This document shows, in pieces, positions 9,161 to 16,703 of a stretch of 38,204 nucleotides of DNA; position 1 is the stretch's first letter, and each line of letters opens with the position of its first letter. Made by a program: the position numbers and the translations under genes. Source of the stretch: Alphaproteobacteria bacterium (GTDB taxonomy: Bacteria; Pseudomonadota; Alphaproteobacteria; JABAAW01; JAHZMA01); assembly GCA_022599575.1 (NCBI GenBank), contig JAHZMA010000096.1:1-38204 (forward strand), given 5' to 3'. The notes beneath the pieces were generated by a model. That model ran no database searches, had not been told where the DNA came from, and saw nothing but the letters and a program-made list of their open reading frames with translations.

Positions 9161-10314
9161 CTTTTTTCCATAAATTTAATCAGTTGGTTTTTACGTTTTA
9201 CTGTGCCATGTTTGGCTTGGGTGATGGCATCTTTAGCAGCAGTGATGCGTTTACCAATATCAGTGATGGTAAGCTGAATTACATTATCTGCGAATCCAAA
9301 TTCATGCCCCAAGCCAATAATATGTTTCGGCTGTAATTGTTTGATATTATGGTCGCGCGCGCCAAAAATTTCTAATGCAACATCATCAAAACCATATAAC
9401 ACCGCTGCCACTTGGTCGTAGCTAGGGGTGAGCACCAATTCCGTTTCATGAAACATCGCGAAATTCTTAAAATGCATATCACTATTGCCCAACAATAAGC
9501 CTGTTAAAATTCGCTTATAAAGTAAGTAGTTTGCTATTGGCGAGCCAATTACAAAATCTGCCATATCTTTATAAGCGCCATCATATTTCTGCCCTGTGCG
9601 TTTACCAAGTAACTGGTTAAATTCTTCAAAATGAATCCTCTGTAACTTACTATCATCGTCTAATTTACGGTCAAAACGCTTTACAATCAAGGCTTGCCTA
9701 TCAATCCCTGCTATCTCGCCTATGCTAATATTGGGGATACTGTGAGCCGCATTGAATGCCTTAAAGGCAATCATGGTCAAATATTCAATATCAGTAATAT
9801 CCGTATATTGTGCGGAATCAAATTTCGCAATATGGGTGCTGATTTCACCTGAATGCGTGGGGCGATAAATGCCATTTTCTTTAATCACTGCCAGTTTTTG
9901 CTGAACGCCCGATAGCGAACTTCTGGATTGGCGCACGGCTTTTTCACCATCGCTTGCCTCGCGCAACTGCTGATGAAACGCCACAGGTTCGGCATCAATA
10001 ATCGATACTGCACCAATGCAATCAACGCCAAAAGCAAGCAGTAATTCAAAACGCGATGGTTCGCGCTTGCCCAGTATTTTTGCCTGCATGCCCGCCAGCC
10101 AACCTTCAGCAACCAAATTATCAAAGAACGGATGCAAGCCATTCTCGCTGATATAAGGGGCTTCGCGCAATGGTAATGTATAGGCAATAGGTGGATGTTC
10201 CCCATTCAAATAATGTTCATCATAGGTGAATACCATGCGGTTGCCCGGGTCTTCGCGAAGATAGCCCGCAAAAATATCATAATGATACACCTTGCCCCAT
10301 AATAAATCTGCCAT
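9109..10314 (-). CDS. hipA: HipA-family serine/threonine kinase toxin
   Basis: This is a 401-residue HipA-type kinase; in E. coli the family member phosphorylates glutamyl-tRNA synthetase and induces persistence. It has the N-subdomain 1 (LWGKVYHYDIFAGYL to LVAEGWLAG, residues 5-75), the conserved loop SSLSGVQQKL (132-141) where HipA autophosphorylates, the ATP-binding Lys in IAKF (162-165), VKRFDR (211-216), the catalytic loop GNSDMHFKN (276-284) and the metal-binding Asp in PSYDQ (Asp300). All active-site elements are present, so it should be an active kinase. It starts with a GGGAG ribosome site. The reversed toxin-first order with a 52-bp overlap is the main oddity. Target unknown. Confidence 0.92.
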   Translation of the reverse strand: MADLLWGKVYHYDIFAGYLREDPGNRMVFTYDEHYLNGEHPPIAYTLPLREAPYISENGLHPFFDNLVAEGWLAGMQAKILGKREPSRFELLLAFGVDCIGAVSIIDAEPVAFHQQLREASDGEKAVRQSRSSLSGVQQKLAVIKENGIYRPTHSGEISTHIAKFDSAQYTDITDIEYLTMIAFKAFNAAHSIPNISIGEIAGIDRQALIVKRFDRKLDDDSKLQRIHFEEFNQLLGKRTGQKYDGAYKDMADFVIGSPIANYLLYKRILTGLLLGNSDMHFKNFAMFHETELVLTPSYDQVAAVLYGFDDVALEIFGARDHNIKQLQPKHIIGLGHEFGFADNVIQLTITDIGKRITAAKDAITQAKHGTVKRKNQLIKFMEKRWNDTFKSIPALIGKRS

Positions 10315-10339
10315 AACGCTCCCACAATTACAAAATAAT

Positions 10340-10471
10340 AAAATATATTTTATATTATAGCATAATTAGAAATAAAAAACAAATATATTTGATTATATAT
10401 GATGTTAAACAGATAATATAAAATATATTTTATTTTTCAGTGAATATATGCAAAATAATCAAATATATTTG
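10340..10471 (-). promoter_or_regulatory. hipA promoter and four phased palindromic operators
   Basis: The decamer AAATATATTT occurs at 10341, 10381, 10421 and 10461, exactly 40 bp apart. Extended to 12 bp the sites alternate: AAAATATATTTT (10340 and 10420) and CAAATATATTTG (10380 and 10460), all perfect palindromes. On the minus strand a promoter fits between the first two: -35 TTGTTT (10382-10377), 17-bp spacer, -10 TATAAT (10359-10354) with an extended TG. Site 2 covers the -35 and site 1 the transcription start. This placement is what autorepression by the HipB-like protein would need. Binding itself is inferred. Confidence 0.75.
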
Positions 10472-10476
10472 ATTAT

Positions 10477-12012
10477 TTATAATGTAGTGGCAGTTAGCGT
10501 CACATCTGGGGTGGTGAATTTCAACTCTTCAAATGTGATACCCGTATCATCGATAACGGCGCGCATTTGCCAATCAATATTATTTTGCTGAATCAGCAGA
10601 TTTTGATAAATATCTGGTGTAACATTTTCAATCATAAAAGATTGATTTATCAAACCACCATCAAATTGCATCACCATCATCAGATTTTGGGTGTTTTCAT
10701 CATAAATTATTTCTTGCAATACAGCTTCTTTTATCATCAGCAATAACGCATCATAAAAGAATAAACCACGATAAAAAACAAGAGAAGTCTCTCTATTTGC
10801 CTGTAATTTTTTCACATCTTCCTTCGTTAAAGATGTGATGAATTTAACAAGTAACGGCAATTCCTCATCGTTAAATTCACCGAGCAATAAATTATCACGC
10901 ACCAGCCAATCATAAAGATTGCGATAATAATCCATAGCCGTTTCAGCGGTTTCAGCCGCAAGTTTTATCATATCACCCGTTTCGGGTATATCCTTTATGG
11001 TTGGCACAAAACCGGATAATGGCGATGGTTCTGGCATGTTTGAACGGTTGATAATCACCCTAAAGGCGAAAGGCGTGTTATTTTTAGATATTAGACCACC
11101 GCGCCCATTTTCTATAAATTCTTCAGTGAAGTTTTGATAAAGCTGTTTGCGGTAACGGCTTTTACCGCTACTCAAATTATCAATCAATTGCCGATTTTGA
11201 CGCAACTGCGCCCGCTGATAACTATCATGAGCAATCAGTTTTGTGATAATTTTCTTTTCTCTCGCCTTTTGCTGTATATCCTGTTGTTGTGCATCTTGAT
11301 TATTTGTGGCAGATAAAGCGACATCATCTATCACGCCTATAACCGCAGAATTTTGTTTCGCCTGATACGGCTTGCCCTGATATTTTGCCACCGCTTGCCG
11401 TACTGGTTCTGGCGCATAATCAAGCGGCAAATCGCCATTATTATTCTTGATGCCAATATCACCGCCATTTTTCAGCAATAATAGCACAATATCGGTATAA
11501 CCAAAAAATGACGCACTATAAAGCGGGGTTTCACCAGCATTATTTTGCAAATTCGGGTTGGCACCATATTTTAGCAATAATTGCACAGCTTCAATATTAT
11601 TGCTATAGCTGGCGGCATGAAGCGGTGTTTGCAACCCACGCGAAAAATAATTGACATCTGCACCTTGCTGCAATAAATAAGAAACGGTATATTCCTGCTT
11701 TTGTTCAACCGCAATCAGCAGTAAAACACGCCCCTTATCATCGACACTATTAAGCGGATAATTATCGCGCTCTAACAATATCATTAATTCATCTATATTG
11801 CCTTTTTTAATAATATCATACCAATTAGGATTATTTTGAGCAGAATTATCCAAAACAGCATTATCTTGCGCGAAACTATTGTTAATCAGCACACCATCAT
11901 ACAGCAATAATGGCAGTAGCACCGACATTATCAGTATGATTAATCGTTTTTTTACTATTGCATTATTCAAGAAACTAACATCTTTCATGATAAGAATGGT
12001 GATTCGTTGCAT
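10477..12012 (-). CDS. Exported ankyrin-repeat protein
   Basis: This 511-residue protein has a basic, hydrophobic N-terminus (KKRLIILIMSVLLPLLLYDG) ending near NSFAQ, consistent with export by a signal peptide. Residues about 60-205 form ankyrin repeats, with consensus-like units TPLHAASYSNNIEAVQLLLK and TPLYSASFFGYTDIVLLLLK; ankyrin stacks bind proteins. The remaining 300 residues are not recognised. Part of the C-terminal region (EFNDEELPLLVKFITSLTKE) looks helical, and a closing part looks beta-rich. An ATG around codon 9 or 18 is also possible as start. It is divergent from the small lipoprotein gene and ends against the hipA operator array. Confidence 0.8.
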   Translation of the reverse strand: MQRITILIMKDVSFLNNAIVKKRLIILIMSVLLPLLLYDGVLINNSFAQDNAVLDNSAQNNPNWYDIIKKGNIDELMILLERDNYPLNSVDDKGRVLLLIAVEQKQEYTVSYLLQQGADVNYFSRGLQTPLHAASYSNNIEAVQLLLKYGANPNLQNNAGETPLYSASFFGYTDIVLLLLKNGGDIGIKNNNGDLPLDYAPEPVRQAVAKYQGKPYQAKQNSAVIGVIDDVALSATNNQDAQQQDIQQKAREKKIITKLIAHDSYQRAQLRQNRQLIDNLSSGKSRYRKQLYQNFTEEFIENGRGGLISKNNTPFAFRVIINRSNMPEPSPLSGFVPTIKDIPETGDMIKLAAETAETAMDYYRNLYDWLVRDNLLLGEFNDEELPLLVKFITSLTKEDVKKLQANRETSLVFYRGLFFYDALLLMIKEAVLQEIIYDENTQNLMMVMQFDGGLINQSFMIENVTPDIYQNLLIQQNNIDWQMRAVIDDTGITFEELKFTTPDVTLTATTL

Positions 12013-12059
12013 TTGTAGCGTTTATCTGTTATTTTATCGCTTTATTACCGATATTCGCA

Positions 12060-12506
12060 ATGATTTTTTACCATATTTTTTACAAAATTCCGCACCGCCT
12101 TATCACTCTCTTGTCATTAAGCACTGTGCTATTAACGGCTCTATTCACCATCACCGCTTGCCGTATCCATCTTAATATACCTAGCCAGAAAAAGCAAGTC
12201 AGCACAGCCTATACAATCACGGATAATGATATTAACAGCATTAGATTCGATAATGCACACATATTAACCACATCATTAGAAACAATTTTCGGCTGGGCAG
12301 TGGGGGATGAAAATATCCCGCAAGGTTTACGTGATGACTTGCGCCAGCGCAATAGCCGATTTTTTGCGCCCACCATTATGAATGATTATCTTAAGCAACA
12401 ATCACAAGCCAATTTTGATATATTCACCTTCCGTCAAGAATTATTATTCGCATTAGGTAAGAAACATGGCATTAATTTTAGCTTGGTCGAAATTCAGTTG
12501 CAATGA
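12060..12506 (+). CDS. Small predicted lipoprotein, function unknown
   Basis: The 148-residue frame starts with positive residues and a hydrophobic run (LITLLSLSTVLLTALF) followed by a lipobox-like ITAC, so the mature product would be a lipid-anchored protein of about 114 residues. I recognise no family. The mature part has mixed charge and a long predicted helix (RQELLFALGKKHGINFSLVE). There is no good ribosome site before the ATG at 12060, so the true start may differ, perhaps at an internal TTG just before the hydrophobic run. It lies head-to-head with the exported ankyrin gene, 47 bp apart, and upstream of another lipoprotein, the subtilisin autotransporter. Confidence 0.6.
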   Translation: MIFYHIFYKIPHRLITLLSLSTVLLTALFTITACRIHLNIPSQKKQVSTAYTITDNDINSIRFDNAHILTTSLETIFGWAVGDENIPQGLRDDLRQRNSRFFAPTIMNDYLKQQSQANFDIFTFRQELLFALGKKHGINFSLVEIQLQ

Positions 12507-12543
12507 GCCAACTGCAATAAAATCAACAAAACTATAAAAAAAA

Positions 12544-12571
12544 TTGCAAAAACCTCTCACCATGCTATAAT
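12544..12571 (+). promoter_or_regulatory. Promoter of the subtilisin autotransporter gene
   Basis: TTGCAA (12544-12549), a 16-bp spacer and a consensus TATAAT (12566-12571) lie about 85 bp before the chosen start codon of the protease. Confidence 0.65.
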
Positions 12572-12657
12572 GAAAATACTGGGTTTTTGCGCCCAAAATT
12601 TAACTGTTCGAACAATATGCCATATATCATATGATGCAATGTAGAATAGGGGAAACA

Positions 12658-15252
12658 ATGTTTGGTGCATGGTATAAACATGTAACGTATAATATAAAAT
12701 CACTATTGATGCTGTCAATAGCGACAATTATTGCATTACCCATGTTTACCGCTTGTTCGTTCAACCAAACAGGTGGCGAAAGCACCAATTCAAATACTCC
12801 CACAACCACCGAGCGCATATTTGTCTCACAAAGTGATGCAGAGCAATATAAGGATGATTATTTTGTTGATTATATTGACGTAAGCGCGGCAGAACTTGAT
12901 GATGAAAAAACGGGCGAATATGCAGATTCTGAAGGGCTTAGTAAAATTGGCGCGAATCACTTTCATGCACGAAATTTCACTGGCAAGGGGCAGATTATTG
13001 CAGTTATCGACACCCCAATTCATATCCAACATGGTGATTTGCGAGATTCTTTTATCAATGGCTATGATGCCTCAAACGGTCAATCTGATAATATTGCTGC
13101 CAGTTGCTTTAATGATTGCGATGTATCGCATGGCACGCATATTGCGGGCATTATTACCGCTAATAAAAACGGGCAAAATGTTATGGGCGTTGCTTATGAT
13201 GCAAAAATCAAACCGATTTCTATTTTTGATGATCAAGGCGATAGCGATGTTACGGCAGCTCAATTTCATCAAGCGATTATTCAAGCATCGGGGCGTAACA
13301 TTGTCGCCATGAATAACAGTTGGAATTCAACTGCCTATTCACAAATTGACTATAATGGCACAACCTACTATTACGCCCGTGCGCCCGGCAATAATTTCTT
13401 GAATCTTGAGGGTGACATTGTTAATCACCGCATGTCGCGTAGCGAAAATTTAGCATGGCGTCATGCTATTGGGCAAGGCACAATCGCGGTATTCGCCAAT
13501 GGCAATCACGGGCTTAACAGCTTGACGGGAATGGTAGCGTTATATGATAATAAAAATCTGGAAGGCAAACCAACCCTCACCAAAAATGCCAGTGATGTTT
13601 TTGGCGAAGCAAATGCCAATATACCATCATTTCGTGGGTCTTATGCCGCCATTGATGAAGCATTTGCAGGCCGCTGGCTAACCGTGATTGCCGTTGATGA
13701 TAAAGATAAAATTACCGATTTCAGTAATGGCTGTGGCATCGCCAAACAATTCTGTTTGGCCGCCCCTGGTTTTGAAATTGAATCCACCTTTCATCATAAT
13801 GGCTATGAATTTCGGGCGGGAACTTCTGTCGCTGCCCCCTATGTTAGCGGGTCAATTGCTTTGCTAAAGCAAGCCTTTCCTTCATTAGCGCCCGAAGAAA
13901 TTGTTGCATTACTGCTTCATACTGCCACCGATTTAGGCGAAGATGGGGTTGATGATGTCTATGGGCATGGTATGATTAATTTACGCGAAGCATTGCGCCC
14001 GCAAGGTGTTGTGCAGATAGTTGGCTTTGATAATCATCCGCTGGTAACAGGTGATTTGCTCAATCAAAGCGGTATCACATTTGCTAGCCATTTTGGCACC
14101 AACAAAAATCCCCTGCAAACAGGCGTGCGCGATGATTATAACCGCCCCTTTGTGGCAGTGCCCGCGCAAATAATTCGTGCCGATATTGAATTTAATTTAA
14201 GCGATTATATGCAGCATTTTGTTAATGCACACGCAACAGAGCAAGTAACATTAAGCAATCAAACGATACTTTCTTTCAATCAGCCACAACAGGCGCAACA
14301 ACAATGGCTTTTGATGAAATATAGCCTTTCACAAAAACACAAGCTCACCGCAAGCCATCATAATGATTACAAATATCAGGCGATAGAACAAGTTGGCGTG
14401 GTGGCGGCAGGCACTTATTTTGAGAAAAATAACCCGCCCCCAATTCAGCCACAATTTGCTTATATTCGTCCTTCTGGCAAAGATGTGATGCAATTTTCTA
14501 GCATTCATCATTTGTCACAAAAAATATCAATACAGCCCTATATGTTCACTGGTGATTATGATATTGGCAATAAATTTGAAGAAATAGGCGTCAATATAAG
14601 TGTTTATCATCAGCAAAGCCACGTCACATTGGGATATGGCAGGCTTGATGAGCATCAACAATTTTTAGGCACGCAAAGCTTTGGCGCCTATGCAATTCGC
14701 GACCAAAGCCATACGGGCTTTACCGATATTACCATCACGCAATTCCTATTCAATCACAGCACAAATCGTAAGCAGGACGGGGCTGATAATATTGTCTTGC
14801 ATCAGGATAAATGGCAAGGGCGCCTCAAGCGTGACTTATTATTACATCTTAACTATACTGATTACCGCACCGATGTTTCAATGGCGCATCAAGATTTTGT
14901 ATCAATTGCTAATTTAGCCGCAAACCGCTATCAAATTGGTGTCAGTGGCAATCATCTGTTACGCAATCATGATAAATTCGCCATCACATTTACCACTAAA
15001 TTTGGCATTCGCACTGGCGTGATAACGCAAAATAGTGTGCAAGGCTATCGCACCGATGGTTCATTTTATAACGTGACGCAACATTATTCATTGGCAGCGC
15101 AATATCGCCATCGGCAGCTTAATGCAACCTATCAAACCCCACTCAATGAATATATGGATTTATTCACCACCATTGCCTATGATGACAATTATCAGCATCA
15201 GGCTGGGCTACACCAAACCACCTTATTAACTGGCATTAAAGCCACATTTTAA
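12658..15252 (+). CDS. Subtilisin-like (S8) autotransporter lipoprotein
   Basis: This is a predicted surface serine protease of 864 residues. The start is the ATG at 12658, preceded by AGGGGAAACA; a longer frame from 12631 lacks such a site. Residues 14-33 form a lipoprotein signal with lipobox FTAC (Cys33). The S8 domain spans about 100-445 with the full catalytic triad: Asp118 in IAVIDTP, His158 in SHGTHIAG, Ser390 in GTSVAAPYVSG, and the oxyanion Asn281. The C-terminal third (about 600-864) alternates polar and hydrophobic residues and ends in Phe, as outer-membrane beta-barrels do. The combination of lipoprotein, subtilisin and autotransporter barrel is that of Neisseria NalP and Bordetella SphB1, which process other surface proteins. 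Substrates are unknown; no adhesin lies nearby. Confidence 0.88.
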   Translation: MFGAWYKHVTYNIKSLLMLSIATIIALPMFTACSFNQTGGESTNSNTPTTTERIFVSQSDAEQYKDDYFVDYIDVSAAELDDEKTGEYADSEGLSKIGANHFHARNFTGKGQIIAVIDTPIHIQHGDLRDSFINGYDASNGQSDNIAASCFNDCDVSHGTHIAGIITANKNGQNVMGVAYDAKIKPISIFDDQGDSDVTAAQFHQAIIQASGRNIVAMNNSWNSTAYSQIDYNGTTYYYARAPGNNFLNLEGDIVNHRMSRSENLAWRHAIGQGTIAVFANGNHGLNSLTGMVALYDNKNLEGKPTLTKNASDVFGEANANIPSFRGSYAAIDEAFAGRWLTVIAVDDKDKITDFSNGCGIAKQFCLAAPGFEIESTFHHNGYEFRAGTSVAAPYVSGSIALLKQAFPSLAPEEIVALLLHTATDLGEDGVDDVYGHGMINLREALRPQGVVQIVGFDNHPLVTGDLLNQSGITFASHFGTNKNPLQTGVRDDYNRPFVAVPAQIIRADIEFNLSDYMQHFVNAHATEQVTLSNQTILSFNQPQQAQQQWLLMKYSLSQKHKLTASHHNDYKYQAIEQVGVVAAGTYFEKNNPPPIQPQFAYIRPSGKDVMQFSSIHHLSQKISIQPYMFTGDYDIGNKFEEIGVNISVYHQQSHVTLGYGRLDEHQQFLGTQSFGAYAIRDQSHTGFTDITITQFLFNHSTNRKQDGADNIVLHQDKWQGRLKRDLLLHLNYTDYRTDVSMAHQDFVSIANLAANRYQIGVSGNHLLRNHDKFAITFTTKFGIRTGVITQNSVQGYRTDGSFYNVTQHYSLAAQYRHRQLNATYQTPLNEYMDLFTTIAYDDNYQHQAGLHQTTLLTGIKATF

Positions 15253-15261
15253 TGATGGCAA

Positions 15262-15702
15262 TTAAAAGCCGCGCATTAGGCGATTGAAACTACGTTGTGA
15301 TGCTTCGGGCATGATGATGGTTTTGCCCCGCCAATTTGGTTGACAATCTTCGGCTAAAATACGATAGCCTGTGCCATCATCTAATTCTACTGATATCCAA
15401 TAAGGCACAATTTCGTTATTAATATCATCCACCAATTGCATTGCCAAATGTTCCAGCGGTGCATCATATGTTTGATAATGCCCCAGCCACTCATCTAGCG
15501 ATTGATATTCTAGCAGTAATTTATGCGGAATATAGCTAATGTTAAGTTCTATTTTACCGTTTAATTGGCGGGTGAAACTAATTCTAGTCGGCACACGCGC
15601 CACACGGTGCGGCTTAAAGGGTTGGGTGCGAATGCTATCGCGGGCAAGCCATTCGCGCCTATTATCCATATTATCAGAGCCTATATCATCGAATTTGGGC
15701 AT
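15262..15702 (-). CDS. QueF-like (T-fold) protein lacking the catalytic residues
   Basis: This 146-residue protein is the last gene of the flagellar unit. The start is the ATG at 15702, overlapping the upstream stop as TAATG with GGAAG in front; a longer start at 15720 is less likely. Compared from memory with Bacillus QueF (7-cyano-7-deazaguanine reductase), an ungapped match runs through ISYIP (55-59), Glu65 (QueF substrate-binding Glu), SL at 68-69, Glu84, Asp93, Pro100, Ile103 and Val105. The catalytic Cys position is Ser42 and the catalytic Asp position is Gly49, so reductase activity is unlikely. The same T-fold is seen, but a new role must be assumed. The family call rests on my recalled alignment and needs a profile search. 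Confidence 0.5.
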   Translation of the reverse strand: MPKFDDIGSDNMDNRREWLARDSIRTQPFKPHRVARVPTRISFTRQLNGKIELNISYIPHKLLLEYQSLDEWLGHYQTYDAPLEHLAMQLVDDINNEIVPYWISVELDDGTGYRILAEDCQPNWRGKTIIMPEASQRSFNRLMRGF

Positions 15703-16697
15703 TACAATATCTTCCCGCATAATATATTCCCATTGGCACCTAATGGCATATCAATTAATGTGGCCGATTGCTGAAATGCCAAAAAGCCCGTTACACCCAT
15801 AGATGCCGTAACATTCTCAATCAGCGCGCGCATCATTTGTTGTACAACCGCATCAATTTTTTTAATCGTTCGTAACACCATATAAAGCCTTTCTTGTTCC
15901 ATATATAAATCAATTTCAATCATGCCCGTGCCTGAAAAATCAAAGCACAGAATGAATCGTTGTGTTTTCTCACTCTGCTTTTCTGGCTTTTTTTGCTGTT
16001 TTTGCTTTTGTTGATGTTGCCCATGATATGGCACGTAAAGTGTGATAAATTGTATCTGCTTATCACTTAATAACGGCATGAATATTCTTTGCCACGCATC
16101 ACCATCTTTATCATTAAGAATTTGACGAGAAATTTTTTCCAAACGCCCGAATAATTGCTTTAATTGCTTATCAAGCATCTGATTCAAATTCAGCCCTTCA
16201 AATAAAAATTGGTAGCTTTCGCCTTTACCGATTTGGGTGAGATATTGCAAAATCTTTTGTGCAAAATCGTGGGTTTTCGGCGATGGTATATTTTGCCCAA
16301 ACCGCACCGCCAATGCTTTATCATGCTGGGCGAGTAAATCGCTAATTTGATTAAAGATTTGCGTGGCTTCGGGCAAAACCGCCGAACGCGTGATGCTATT
16401 ACCAATCGGCGTTAGGCTGATGGGGGTGCGAATGGCATGCAAGAATTGTGGTGGAATATTTTGTTGTGGCGTTGTTTGTGGAAGCGGTTGCGGGGCTTGT
16501 TGTGGTTTTCTTGGCGGTAATTGTGTTTGTGCGCGCACCTGCTGTTGCGGTGTTTGTTGGTGGATTTGCGTTTGATTCTGAGTCTGATTCTGAGTCTGAT
16601 TCTGGGGCTGGTTCTGTAATTGCGCCCCCTTATATAGGCTACCCTTTTGTAGAAGCGGTAGATTATTGTTTGGTGGCAAATGGTTGATGTCGGTCAT
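15702..16697 (-). CDS. Gln-rich protein, possible flagellar hook-length control (FliK-like)
   Basis: This 331-residue protein follows the flhF-flhG gene by 4 bp. Residues about 25-80 are low-complexity Gln/Pro/Asn/Thr, built partly from a 12-bp tandem repeat. The middle is helical. The last 100 residues (FSGTGMIEIDLYMEQERLYM and an amphipathic helix ending in GVTGFLAFQ) resemble the compact C-terminal domain of FliK, which switches export specificity once the hook is long enough. A long disordered Gln/Pro region before such a domain also fits a molecular ruler. Similarity is weak and by eye; it could instead be a clade-specific flagellar protein. No separate fliK is seen in the window. Confidence 0.4.
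   Translation of the reverse strand: MTDINHLPPNNNLPLLQKGSLYKGAQLQNQPQNQTQNQTQNQTQIHQQTPQQQVRAQTQLPPRKPQQAPQPLPQTTPQQNIPPQFLHAIRTPISLTPIGNSITRSAVLPEATQIFNQISDLLAQHDKALAVRFGQNIPSPKTHDFAQKILQYLTQIGKGESYQFLFEGLNLNQMLDKQLKQLFGRLEKISRQILNDKDGDAWQRIFMPLLSDKQIQFITLYVPYHGQHQQKQKQQKKPEKQSEKTQRFILCFDFSGTGMIEIDLYMEQERLYMVLRTIKKIDAVVQQMMRALIENVTASMGVTGFLAFQQSATLIDMPLGANGNILCGKIL
16573..16620. repeat. 12-bp tandem repeat within the Gln-rich gene
   Basis: About four copies of TGATTCTGAGTC, decaying towards 16620, encode the repeated Asn-Gln-Thr-Gln units. Unit length is a multiple of three, so copy changes by slippage would keep the frame and only alter linker length. Confidence 0.85.
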
Positions 16698-16703
16698 ATT
16701 TTA

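Noticed and set aside
12631-12657. Nine-codon N-terminal extension of the subtilisin autotransporter
   Set aside because: The strong AGGGGAAACA ribosome site serves the ATG at 12658, which also places the signal peptide correctly.
13131-13145. Perfect sigma-54 promoter consensus (TGGCAC, 5 bases, TTGC) on the plus strand
   Set aside because: It lies inside the S8 protease gene and is dictated by codons for the conserved SHGTHIAG active-site motif; no gene start follows.
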